Part shown: positions 16,457 through 24,968 of the stretch, piece by piece
How the letters are laid out: the number at the start of each line of letters is the position of its first letter
Numbering within the stretch: position 1 is the first letter of the stretch
Source of the DNA: Leptolyngbyaceae cyanobacterium JSC-12
GTDB taxonomy: Bacteria; Cyanobacteriota; Cyanobacteriia; Leptolyngbyales; Leptolyngbyaceae
Length of the DNA: 64,000 nucleotides
NCBI GenBank assembly: GCA_000309945.1
Contig: CM001633.1
Span: forward strand, 2,940,199 to 3,004,198
Direction: 5' to 3'
Made by a program: the position numbers and the translations under genes
Notes under the pieces: generated by a model
Database searches by the model: none
What the model saw: the letters and a program-made list of their open reading frames with translations, nothing else
Told to the model about the DNA's origin: nothing

Positions 16457-18991
16457 CTACCACCCCACGACAATCTTCCAGACTAAGGAACCAACAACAA
16501 CCATCGTCAGGTGTTGGGGCAAGAGGTTCATGAAGGGCTGACGAGCAATTTTTTGAGTCAACATCACACTAAGCCAGAAGGCAGAAATCAGGGTGACTGC
16601 TTGTAGAAACGAAATGACTGCGGGATGAGCGATTGCTACAGGCAAGTTCGCCGTACTAAACCCAAACGTCGCAAACGTGACTGGAATGATTTGTCCAGCT
16701 TCGGTCAACCCCAGTCGCAGGTAATGCGCCAGATTCGCTCCCAAGACTAACGGTAGATACCCATAGGCAAGTTCTAGAAAGGGGCGCGGTTTGACAGTCC
16801 GGTTGAACATCTGGATAAGTTGATGGCTGAGTAGCGCGATCGCCCCTGGCAAGAGCAAAGCCATAACAGACATCCCCGTATGCCAGCCGAAATTTTCCAG
16901 ATGCAGTGAGGTATGTAGCTCTACTTCAATTTCGGGTAAGCGGTGCAAAAACACAGCACCAAACAGCAAGAACAACAGGCAAACTTCGTGATAGCTAGGC
17001 GTATGCGTTGTCCACAGTTCAATCCCCGGTGGGCGCAGATTTAATTCTACTGAGCGATGAGGACAAGCTTTGAGGCAGGTCATACACAGCACACAATCCC
17101 GATTATCTTCCAGTTGTGCTGGGTGGGAATACAGCGGACAACCATTGGTTGCTTGCCCTTCCCCTTTTTGAGGTCCGCCTTTATAGCATTGATAAGTGGT
17201 ACAGGTGGCAGAGCAAATTCCTTGCTGAGCGCGTAGCTCGGTGATTGAAAGTTTAGCGAATAATCCATTCATACCGCCAATTGGGCACAGGTAGCGACAC
17301 CAAAAACGCCGTTCAAACACGAGCGAAAAGATAACGGCTCCCGCAGTGATTAGCAACAACAGACAACCGGATAGATAAGCAGTATTTTCCAGTTCCCAGA
17401 GTTCTTCCCAGAGTAGAATCAGCGTAAACATACCAAACAAGAACCACCCACCCCACTTTTGGGCTTCTTGCCGAGGCCAGGGTAGTAATTTCCGGGGATA
17501 AAGCCAGAGGGATAGCTTCTGGGCAATCTCGCCATAAATCATGAAGGGGCAAACTGCACACCATAAGCGCCCCACAAACGGAAATGCAATCAGTATTAAC
17601 ATCCACCACCATGCCCAAAACAGATTCAGCGCCAGGTTGCGTTCGCGGCTTTGCGGTCCCAACATCAATAGCAGCACCACCACCGCAAATAAACCAACGG
17701 TCACGCCATAGTTGAGGCGATCAGGATACCAGGGACTGCGAAGAAACTGGCGCAGGCGAGGGTAGCTGTTCAATAAATTGAGCCGGAAGCGCTTACTCTT
17801 GCTGCTGGGTGCCCAGAACACCTCTTCCGTTAATTCGCTTGCCCCATTCAACTGAATTACCGCCCGTTCCACCAAGCTCTCTAGTTCAGTTAAATTGCCA
17901 GGAAAATCATAGCCTTGTAGCCGTCGAATAGCCTCTGGAGTAACAGTGGGTTTTGGGATGCCCCGTTGCCGACAAAATAAGCTCAGGTAATATTCAACCT
18001 GCGCAGCAATGTCTGCCTTACGAATACGCAATGGTGCTACTTTGATAATGTGTTTAACTAATCCTTTTGGCTCTAGCGCAGGTAAAGTTCGCTCAGAGTT
18101 CATTAAAATCCGAGCATCACAGGTTTGCGGCTGGGGAAGTGGTTCGCCTTCGCGAGTAACAGGCGTGTATTTACCCGTTTTTAGCAACGTCACAACTTTA
18201 TCAAGTAATATCGGATTCAGGTCTTGCAAGTTGTTGAGCAGGACAGTGCCTCTCCCCACCCACTCCAGCAAACCAGGCTTGCCACCTGCCCGCCCAAAAA
18301 GTTCAGATCCACTTGCCTGTAAAGTTTCGCAGTTAATTTTGATCATCGGTTCGTGGCGATCGCTGGAACCAAAATGAATTAACGCCGCCACATTGTCTTT
18401 TCCCAATCCTGGTTCACCAAAAATTAGTACTGAGCCGCGATCGCACTGAGCCTTGCGAATTTCTTGCCGTTGTCGGACTGCATAGCGACTGGTTCCCACA
18501 ATACCTCGCTTCACCTTGGGAACCAGATAGGGACGCAGAGCCGCCTGGCGTTCCCGTTCGTATGCCAATTGAGCTGAAACCTGACTCAGTTCTGTGGCTA
18601 ACTGACGCGAAAACGTTTGGGAAATTTCAGGATGCTGCTTTACTAGCGCTAGAAATGCATCTCGCGGGATCAGCCACAGGATACATTCAGCCAGAGTAAT
18701 CACCGTCTGGTCAGCGACCTGATCCAACAGTAACTCTCTAAGATGAAACATTGCACCAGGCAACAATCCTACAGCCTGAGCCACAGTTGTTTGGCTAGTG
18801 CGATAGCTCTCCAATCGTCCTGTCTTGAGAATGTAGAGTGCGGTGGGAAGCGTATCTTCAAGAACAACACGGCGGTTTTCTGCAACAACTTCTTCTTGAA
18901 TAGCATCTGCGATCGCTGCCAGTACCTCGTCTGATAAAGAACCGAAAATAGTATTCTCACGCAGCCAATGAACTTTCTCCCATCGTTCCAT
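16457..18991 (-). CDS. fusion of cNMP-binding-like domain, degenerate sigma54-type AAA+ domain and membrane polyferredoxin
   Basis: The 844-residue product has three parts. Residues 8-140 form a Crp/cyclic-nucleotide-binding-like beta barrel. Residues about 163-395 form a NtrC-type AAA+ domain with Walker A GEPGLGKD (192-199), SELFGR (229-234) and DFPGNLTELESLVERAV (362-378). Residues about 428-844 hold multiple membrane helices with NapH/NosR-like Cys pairs (C478/C481, C565/C569), a Cys-rich segment (C593, C597, C602, C618) and a classical 4Fe-4S motif (C633, C636, C639, C643-Pro). The GAFTGA loop is missing and the Walker B acids are replaced (LLNNLQDL where FLDEIGDL is expected). There is no C-terminal HTH. 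Cyanobacteria lack sigma54, so this is not a conventional activator. A strong AGGAGG precedes the ATG. A redox-linked membrane sensor or electron-transfer protein is an inference. Confidence 0.85.
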   Translation of the reverse strand: MERWEKVHWLRENTIFGSLSDEVLAAIADAIQEEVVAENRRVVLEDTLPTALYILKTGRLESYRTSQTTVAQAVGLLPGAMFHLRELLLDQVADQTVITLAECILWLIPRDAFLALVKQHPEISQTFSRQLATELSQVSAQLAYERERQAALRPYLVPKVKRGIVGTSRYAVRQRQEIRKAQCDRGSVLIFGEPGLGKDNVAALIHFGSSDRHEPMIKINCETLQASGSELFGRAGGKPGLLEWVGRGTVLLNNLQDLNPILLDKVVTLLKTGKYTPVTREGEPLPQPQTCDARILMNSERTLPALEPKGLVKHIIKVAPLRIRKADIAAQVEYYLSLFCRQRGIPKPTVTPEAIRRLQGYDFPGNLTELESLVERAVIQLNGASELTEEVFWAPSSKSKRFRLNLLNSYPRLRQFLRSPWYPDRLNYGVTVGLFAVVVLLLMLGPQSRERNLALNLFWAWWWMLILIAFPFVGRLWCAVCPFMIYGEIAQKLSLWLYPRKLLPWPRQEAQKWGGWFLFGMFTLILLWEELWELENTAYLSGCLLLLITAGAVIFSLVFERRFWCRYLCPIGGMNGLFAKLSITELRAQQGICSATCTTYQCYKGGPQKGEGQATNGCPLYSHPAQLEDNRDCVLCMTCLKACPHRSVELNLRPPGIELWTTHTPSYHEVCLLFLLFGAVFLHRLPEIEVELHTSLHLENFGWHTGMSVMALLLPGAIALLSHQLIQMFNRTVKPRPFLELAYGYLPLVLGANLAHYLRLGLTEAGQIIPVTFATFGFSTANLPVAIAHPAVISFLQAVTLISAFWLSVMLTQKIARQPFMNLLPQHLTMVVVGSLVWKIVVGW

Positions 18992-19168
18992 TGGTCTTCC
19001 TCCTGGCAGATCTAGGCGATCGCGATCCCTCCGTTCATCCTACCTCCAGACCCCCCTTTATAGCGAAAACCTCTTGCTGCTGGGAATCAAGAAACTTGAA
19101 CCCTATCTGCAAGAGGCTTTGTAAATCAACAAAAATTTGACTATCTAATCAACTTAGTAGATCCCAGC

Positions 19169-19573
19169 TTAGTAGATCGAGCAAACTGCTTTGTTACCCT
19201 TCATTTTGATCAAGCCCTTGTCGCCGCTGATGACAAAAGGAACAGAATCTCTACCGACAACACGCACCAGCACAGGGCGAGCATACATGCACTTTCTAAT
19301 ATCTTCAGCCCAAACTTTGATGTCGCTACCAATGCCGTATTTACTGGTAATGGGGTTGTCAGCAAGATTATCATCCTTGGCAACCTGTACATCAATCGGC
19401 AGAGAAAATAGGGCAGGGTGAACAGGAGGGGTAGGCAACGTGTGAGATTCAGTACCCACAAAAGATTCACGAGGAAGAACGCGGGTCACTGCTTTGGGAA
19501 CTGCAGCAGCAGGCAGAGCTGTAACTGCCATCATTCCAGCAACACCAATCACAGACAGAATTCGCATGTTCAT
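19169..19573 (-). CDS. secreted hypothetical protein, 134 residues
   Basis: A clear signal peptide (MRILSVIGVAGMMAVTALPAAA) precedes a mature domain of about 110 residues with DIKVWAEDIRKCMYARPVLVRVVGRDSVPFVISGDKGLIKMKGNKAVCSIY. Two Cys could form a disulfide. I do not recognise the family. AGGAG lies 9 bases before the ATG, supporting the start. It stands between the regulator-like fusion and a glycosyltransferase gene, all on the minus strand, but spacers of 150-180 bp argue against one operon. Confidence 0.65.
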   Translation of the reverse strand: MNMRILSVIGVAGMMAVTALPAAAVPKAVTRVLPRESFVGTESHTLPTPPVHPALFSLPIDVQVAKDDNLADNPITSKYGIGSDIKVWAEDIRKCMYARPVLVRVVGRDSVPFVISGDKGLIKMKGNKAVCSIY

Positions 19574-19724
19574 TTAAGTTAACTCCTCTCAACAACCTTA
19601 ACCACAACTGAACATTATGAGGTCTCTAAAGGACTGAAATCAGTCGCTCCTTCTATTTCTACACCGTTTTGCCATTATGAGCCAGTGCTTGAACCATTAA
19701 ATTCTCACAAAGAAGCCAGGATGG

Positions 19725-20909
19725 CTACCAATCAACCTGAGCACGCTCATGCAAAATTCTGCCATACACCGCTTCAGTTTGTTGTGCCAGTTTAGACCAA
19801 CTAAACCGCCGTTCTAAATCCTCGTAGGCATTTTCAACCAGCCACAAAGCATAGTCTGGATTTTTCAAAACTTCTAAAATCCCCCAGGCAAGCGAGTCAG
19901 GATTATTCGTCCAGGTAACGATGCCAGTTTTCGCATGTCGTACAATTTCTGGGAAACCACCTGTATCAGAAACTACAACTGGAACACGTGCTGCAAAATT
20001 TTCTAGCACGACAATACCAAAGGGTTCATATAGGCTGGGAAAGACAGCACAGTCAGCAATAACTCGAAATTTATTCAAATCCTCGTCAGACATGAACCCG
20101 GTGAAGTAGCATTTGTCCCAAATGCCCAATTCTCCAGCAAATCGCTGAAAATCTTCTACTTTCCCTGTCCCAATCAAAACAAATTTGACGTTTCCACCCA
20201 TTTCTTGCAAGACTTTGGGAATTGCACTTAAAAGCACAGTTAACCCTTTTTCATAGGTCATCCGCCCCACGTAATAGACAATCTTTTCGTGATCCGCTGC
20301 AAAATATCGCCGAAAGGCTTGTTCATCAAATGGTTCACACTGCCTGCTGGCAAGATGAATGCCGTTGTAAACTACGTCAATTTTGTTCCAGGGAACTCTC
20401 AATGCTCGTTCAACCTCTAGTCGCATGTAATTCGTACACACGATGATCCGCCAGGCGTCGAAGGCTAAGGATGCTTCTTTGCTGCTAACGTAACGCTGTT
20501 GTTCGGAATAAATGCCATTGAAGCGACCGTATTCCGTAGCATGAATTGTTGCAACTAGAGGGATTTTGAAGGTATGTTTGAGCGCGATCGCAGCATCCCC
20601 CACGAGCCAATCATGAGCATGGATCAAGTCAAATTCCCCTTCCTCCATTAAAAGTTTGCCGCCGTGCCTCCCCATGCTCTCATTCATGTTTGCCACCCAA
20701 TGGAAAAAATTATGACTGGTGGCAACTTCTACCCGATGCACATGAACACCTTCCACCACCTCGTAGCGAGGAGCCTGACCAAACTCAACCGTAATGATGT
20801 GAATCTCGTGCCCACGCTTGACCAGTTCTGGATAAAGTTCTGCCACATGCCGAGCAATCCCGCCCACAATCCGAGGAGGGAATTCCCAAGCAAGTACTAA
20901 AACTTTCAT
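19725..20909 (-). CDS. GT4-family glycosyltransferase (glycogen synthase-like fold)
   Basis: The 394-residue product begins MKVLVLAWEFPPRIVGGIARHVAEL, a GT-B start with the glycine loop used for nucleotide-sugar binding. HAHDW and the C-terminal EPFGIVVLENFAARVPVVVSDTGG (the E-x7-E retaining motif) place it in family GT4. It lacks a signal peptide and would act at the cytoplasmic face on glycogen, sucrose-type or cell-envelope glycans; the acceptor cannot be inferred. The ATG at 20907-20909 is used rather than the TTG just before it. Confidence 0.85.
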   Translation of the reverse strand: MKVLVLAWEFPPRIVGGIARHVAELYPELVKRGHEIHIITVEFGQAPRYEVVEGVHVHRVEVATSHNFFHWVANMNESMGRHGGKLLMEEGEFDLIHAHDWLVGDAAIALKHTFKIPLVATIHATEYGRFNGIYSEQQRYVSSKEASLAFDAWRIIVCTNYMRLEVERALRVPWNKIDVVYNGIHLASRQCEPFDEQAFRRYFAADHEKIVYYVGRMTYEKGLTVLLSAIPKVLQEMGGNVKFVLIGTGKVEDFQRFAGELGIWDKCYFTGFMSDEDLNKFRVIADCAVFPSLYEPFGIVVLENFAARVPVVVSDTGGFPEIVRHAKTGIVTWTNNPDSLAWGILEVLKNPDYALWLVENAYEDLERRFSWSKLAQQTEAVYGRILHERAQVDW

Positions 20910-21100
20910 CAATAACTCTGTTCCAAGGTTTGACCTATCTTACTCAACTTTACATCGATAGGAGGAGAGGACTCAGACGGAATGGATGAAGAGTCATTGA
21001 GAACACAAAACCCGCTTGCTTACAGAATGTAACTCCTGGAACAAAAGGAGCATGGGAAAGAAAGAATCTTTGCTAAATTGGGAGGACAGCCAGCAATGCC

Positions 21101-22267
21101 ATGACTCAAACGTTTCCCCTGATTCTATCACCACCTCTACTACTAGCCACGGATGGATCCTCTAGTGCCCGAATGGCTCAAGGGTTGATTCGTTTGATTG
21201 CAGAGTCACTTCGCACGCAGTTAGGTGAACCTTTAGATCTGAACCCAGCAAATGAGCGGCTACCTCTGCTGACAGTTGTTACAGTGCAACCACGGATCTC
21301 TAATCAAGCGAGGCGATTTAGCAAAAAAGTGTCTAAGGAAATTCCTGAGAGCCAGCCAGCACAGGCAAAGGAACCAATCCCGTCTGCTGGGTCAGCCGTT
21401 GCACTGTCAGACGTTGAGCAGACAACTGCCCCTTTGACTGCGGAAGCATTCGCAAAGCTGATAAAGCAAGACTTCCCAGAAGATTTTCCATTAGCGCTCC
21501 AGGTAAGGCAAGGACGACCTGCTACTGAGATCCTTAACTGTGCTCGCACCATCCAAGCTGGATTGATTGCCGTGGGGCATCGAGGCATTGGTGGGATGAG
21601 GGAATTGTTGTTGGGGAGTGTATCTACGGCGATCGCCCGGTATGCACCATGTAGCGTACTAGTTGCTCGATCTCATTCCGACCATCCCGCCCCAGTTAGT
21701 TTGCGTCATGTCCTTTTGGTGGTAGATAATTCATCGGCAACTCAGCAAGCGCTAGCAGTTATTTACCAGTTAGTTGGGGCAGGTATTCACCAGTTGACAC
21801 TCTTACATGTTCAGCCACCGTTGAATGTCAGTTATCTAGTCAGCCCGTTTGTGGCACGTTCTTCTAGTCGGCAGTTGAATCAATCTCTCCAGGATGCCCA
21901 GCGAGAGCAGGGGGAGGCAATTTTGCAGCGGGCGTTGACCGCAATCGTCATCCCATCGCTGGAAGTGCAAACCCGACTGCGGATTGGCGATCCAGGTCCC
22001 ACAATTTGCCAGGTTGCCACCGATCTGGATACTAATTTAATAATTTTAGGGAGTGATCCAGCCCGGCGATCGCTGCTTTCACCGCTACAAGCCATGCGAG
22101 TGCCACACCGCCCCCGCCCAGAATCAAACAATATTTCTATCTTGCGAAATACTCGCCTCAGCGTTACGGAAGATTACGTAATTCATTACGCTCCCTGTCC
22201 AGTCTTACTATGCCGAACCAACGGAAGTGAGCAAAGGATGCCCTTCGAGAATGAGACTGGGTCGTAG
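21101..22267 (+). CDS. universal stress protein with two UspA domains
   Basis: The 388-residue product has two UspA-like domains. Domain 1 (about 8-195) begins LLLATDGSSSARMAQ and ends with GHRGIGGMRELLLGSVSTAIARYAPCSVLVAR, the G-x2-G-x9-G-(S/T) nucleotide-binding motif. A 60-residue polar insertion (residues about 65-115) splits its first half. Domain 2 (about 200-380) begins HVLLVVDNSSATQQAL and ends YAPCPVLLCRTN but has a disrupted ATP motif. Tandem Usp proteins respond to stress, often with ATP binding in only one domain. GGGAGG lies upstream. Confidence 0.85.
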   Translation: MTQTFPLILSPPLLLATDGSSSARMAQGLIRLIAESLRTQLGEPLDLNPANERLPLLTVVTVQPRISNQARRFSKKVSKEIPESQPAQAKEPIPSAGSAVALSDVEQTTAPLTAEAFAKLIKQDFPEDFPLALQVRQGRPATEILNCARTIQAGLIAVGHRGIGGMRELLLGSVSTAIARYAPCSVLVARSHSDHPAPVSLRHVLLVVDNSSATQQALAVIYQLVGAGIHQLTLLHVQPPLNVSYLVSPFVARSSSRQLNQSLQDAQREQGEAILQRALTAIVIPSLEVQTRLRIGDPGPTICQVATDLDTNLIILGSDPARRSLLSPLQAMRVPHRPRPESNNISILRNTRLSVTEDYVIHYAPCPVLLCRTNGSEQRMPFENETGS

Positions 22268-22306
22268 AATGAAAAGGATTGAAATTATTTGAACCTCCAT
22301 AAGCAA

Positions 22307-22897
22307 ATGACTCATTCAACTGATATTGCAACTCTGGCTCGTTGGATGGCAGCCGATTTTAGCAATCAAGCACAAGCCTTTGAAAATCCACCTTTTTTTG
22401 CCCACATCCGCGTTTGTATGCGTCCCTTACCCCTAGAATTACTCTCCGGTGTTAGCTTTTTGGTGGAACAGGCGTATGATTATAACCTCAACGATCCTTA
22501 TCGACTGAGGGTGTTGAAGCTAATTACACAGGATGGACACATTGAAATTGAAAACTATTGCGTCAAGGGTGAGGAAGAATTTTTTGGGGCATCCCGCGAT
22601 CTAAAGCGTCTTTCCGCTTTAAGAATCGATCAGCTAGAAATGCTTCCGGGCTGTAATATGCAAGTAGAGTGGACAGGAAGTCAGTTCAAGGGACGGGTGC
22701 AACCGGGTAAGGCGTGCATAGTAGTGCGTAAAGGCAAGACTACTTACCTGGATAGTGAGTTTGAGATTGATGCGGACAAATTTATTAGCCACGATCGCGG
22801 TCGAGATCCCGAAACAGACGAGCACGTGTGGGGTTCGGTAGCAGGGCCGTTTGAGTTCGTGCGTTGGGCAAGTTTTGCGGATGAAGTAAAGGTTTAA
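22307..22897 (+). CDS. cpcT: phycobiliprotein chromophore lyase, CpcT/CpeT family
   Basis: The 196-residue product is a CpcT-like beta-barrel with LARWMAADFSNQAQAFENPPFFAHIRVCMRPLP at the start. EQAYDYNLNDPYRLRVLKL, LPGCNMQVEW and YLDSEFEIDADKFISHDRGRD follow, all hallmarks of the family. CpcT attaches phycocyanobilin to Cys153-type sites of phycocyanin beta subunits. The ATG at 22307 is preferred to a TTG at 22289. The downstream codA start is only 5 bp after the stop, so the two are probably co-transcribed. A CpeT-type specificity for phycoerythrin is possible but no phycoerythrin gene is seen. Confidence 0.9.
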   Translation: MTHSTDIATLARWMAADFSNQAQAFENPPFFAHIRVCMRPLPLELLSGVSFLVEQAYDYNLNDPYRLRVLKLITQDGHIEIENYCVKGEEEFFGASRDLKRLSALRIDQLEMLPGCNMQVEWTGSQFKGRVQPGKACIVVRKGKTTYLDSEFEIDADKFISHDRGRDPETDEHVWGSVAGPFEFVRWASFADEVKV

Positions 22898-22902
22898 ACA
22901 TT

Positions 22903-24159
22903 ATGTACGATTTGCTCCTGCGCCAGTGCCGCTTGTTGCAAACCGACCGAGCAATTGTAGAAGTGGACATTGCTGTTGAAAATGGAGCGATCGCGGCGAT
23001 CGCTCCATTCATTCAAGCTCCAGCAAAAATCACGCTGGATATCCAACAACAGCTAGTCAGTCCACCTTTTGTGGAATCTCACATCCATCTAGATTCGGCT
23101 TTAACCGTTGGGCAACCCCGCCGGAACCAAAGCGGCACCCTGTTTGAAGGAATAGAAATTTGGCGAGAACGCAAACGTGACCTGACCCTGGATGACGTCA
23201 AAACGCGAGCCATTGAAACCCTCAAACTCCAAGCCAGTCAGGGTGTCCTATTTGTCCGTAGCCATGCAGACGTGAGTGAAAGCAGCTTAACCGCCTTGCA
23301 AGCCTTGCTGGAAGTGCGAGAAGAAGTCAAACACTGGATAACACTACAGGTCGTTGCTTTTCCTCAAGACGGAATTTATGGTAATCGCAAAAATGAAATA
23401 TTGATCGAAAAAGCCCTGGATATGGGAGCAGACGTAGTTGGGGGGATTCCTCACTACGAATTAACGCGGGAAGATGGCGTTAAATCCGTTCATCGTATCT
23501 TTGAACTGGCACAAAAGTATGATCGCCTGATTGATATCCACTGTGATGAAATTGACGATGAGCAATCCCGCTTTTTAGAAGTTGTTGCTGCCTGCGCCAT
23601 TCGAAGCGACTTGGGAGCAAAAGTCACCGCCAGTCACACCACAGCCTTTGGCTCCTACAATAACGCCTATGCTTTTAAGCTATTGGGATTTCTACAACGA
23701 ACGTCGGTCAACTTCATCGCCAATCCCCTGATTAACATCACCCTACAGGGACGCACTGACACCTACCCTAAACGACGCGGTGTGACTCGCGTGAAAGAGT
23801 TATGGCAGCAGGGAATGAACGTTAGCTTCGGACACGACTGCATTCGAGACCCCTGGTATTCTCTGGGAACTGGGAATATGCTTGATGTTGCCAGCATGGG
23901 ATTGCATGTTTGCCAGATGACAGGTACCTCAGAGATTGACGCCTGTTATGACATGGTTACCTGGAATGGTGCCAAGACGCTAAACTTAGTTGACCAGTAT
24001 GGGGTCGAAGTGGGTAAACCTGCCAATTTGATCGTGCTGGATGCAAGCGATCGCTATGATGCAATTCAGCGACGAGCAACTGTCCGTTATGTCATTTCTC
24101 GAGGGAAATTGCTGGCACGTACAGAAGCTCCTCAGACAACCTGGTATCACCCTGTTTGA
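22903..24159 (+). CDS. codA: cytosine deaminase (CodA-type amidohydrolase)
   Basis: The 418-residue amidohydrolase has metal-binding H-I-H (residues 60-62), a FPQDG segment, HCDEID near 214, SHTTAFGSYNNAY near 246, NPLINITLQGRTDTYPKRRGVTRVKEL and GHDCIRDPWYSLGTGNML near 317. These are the CodA-type active-site residues that hydrolyse cytosine to uracil and ammonia. It could also act on related triazines or pterins. It is coupled to cpcT with a 5-bp gap, an unexpected pairing of pigment attachment with nitrogen salvage that may simply be chance. Confidence 0.88.
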   Translation: MYDLLLRQCRLLQTDRAIVEVDIAVENGAIAAIAPFIQAPAKITLDIQQQLVSPPFVESHIHLDSALTVGQPRRNQSGTLFEGIEIWRERKRDLTLDDVKTRAIETLKLQASQGVLFVRSHADVSESSLTALQALLEVREEVKHWITLQVVAFPQDGIYGNRKNEILIEKALDMGADVVGGIPHYELTREDGVKSVHRIFELAQKYDRLIDIHCDEIDDEQSRFLEVVAACAIRSDLGAKVTASHTTAFGSYNNAYAFKLLGFLQRTSVNFIANPLINITLQGRTDTYPKRRGVTRVKELWQQGMNVSFGHDCIRDPWYSLGTGNMLDVASMGLHVCQMTGTSEIDACYDMVTWNGAKTLNLVDQYGVEVGKPANLIVLDASDRYDAIQRRATVRYVISRGKLLARTEAPQTTWYHPV

Positions 24160-24188
24160 TAACCCTGTTCATTACATAGACATCATGC

Positions 24189-24368
24189 TTAATCACGAGG
24201 ACGTGGCATTCTTCCACTTCGCTGAGCCAGGGTTAACAAGAAATAAATAATTGCCAGATAAGCAGTTGCAATTACTGCGATTAATAGTGGAGCATCATTG
24301 AAAGTCATAAGGCAGAGGAGCGAAGCGATCGCAGTCAACAATAGAAATAAGCAATAGAAAAATGCCAT
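24189..24368 (-). CDS. small two-helix membrane protein, 59 residues
   Basis: Minus-strand translation from the ATG at 24368 to a TAA at 24189 gives 59 residues. There are two hydrophobic spans (FFYCLFLLLTAIASLLCLM and LLIAVIATAYLAIIYFLL) joined by a short FNDAP turn, and a basic tail ending SGRMPRPRD. The positive-inside tail and helix lengths look like a genuine two-pass membrane protein. No strong ribosome site is visible, and the family is not recognised. It converges with codA. Confidence 0.5.
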   Translation of the reverse strand: MAFFYCLFLLLTAIASLLCLMTFNDAPLLIAVIATAYLAIIYFLLTLAQRSGRMPRPRD

Positions 24369-24968
24369 GCTTGAAACTGGTGAGCACTTAAAGTCTCAGC
24401 AAAAATTGAGCACACCCAGACTCTCACGACGGACGCAAATTTAATCTGCGAGAAAAACCCTACTTAGCCAGACTGTAATAGCCACGCAATCAGGGCAATC
24501 CGACCTGGATAAATCCACGTTCCTATGAGTTCACAAGCTATTGATCCATCCCGCCATTTAAAGCGAGGAGGCAAACGCCGTAGCAACCCTTAGACAGCAA
24601 CAAAAGCCTTCCTTAAAGGAAAACTCCTGTACTCAATCAACCGCCGCTTTGATCGGAAAGATTCCCATACCTACTCATGCTGTGCATCAATCCGCTGGAG
24701 CAAGCCCCAAATGCATTTCGCACGCAAAAGGGTAAGCACAAATAATCACGACTTCAAGCAAAAGGGAAAAACCCATCGATTGCTGAGCTACCAGGCGTGT
24801 TTAGTTTTTCAAATGCTTGATTCAAAATTAACACACAACCTAGGTATTGCGAGGGTTATGACGAATAGATTTTTAGATTAATTTTTCTGTCCTACTTTAG
24901 AGGGATACCTTAAAATAGAGACAGATTGCTTAAGATTTCGTAACCTTTACTGCCTGAGTCGCAACTCC
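24369..24968. other. 600-bp intergenic stretch before the prenyl synthase gene
   Basis: Only very short open frames are present, including a 22-codon one from about 24524 with no ribosome site. No tRNA, known riboswitch or repeat was recognised. The last 100 bp presumably hold the promoter of the next gene (AT-rich, TAAAAT near 24912), but this is weak. Confidence 0.35.

Noticed and set aside
16457-18991. Annotating the fusion protein as a sigma54-dependent transcription activator
   Set aside because: The GAFTGA loop, Walker B acids and C-terminal HTH are missing, and cyanobacteria have no sigma54.
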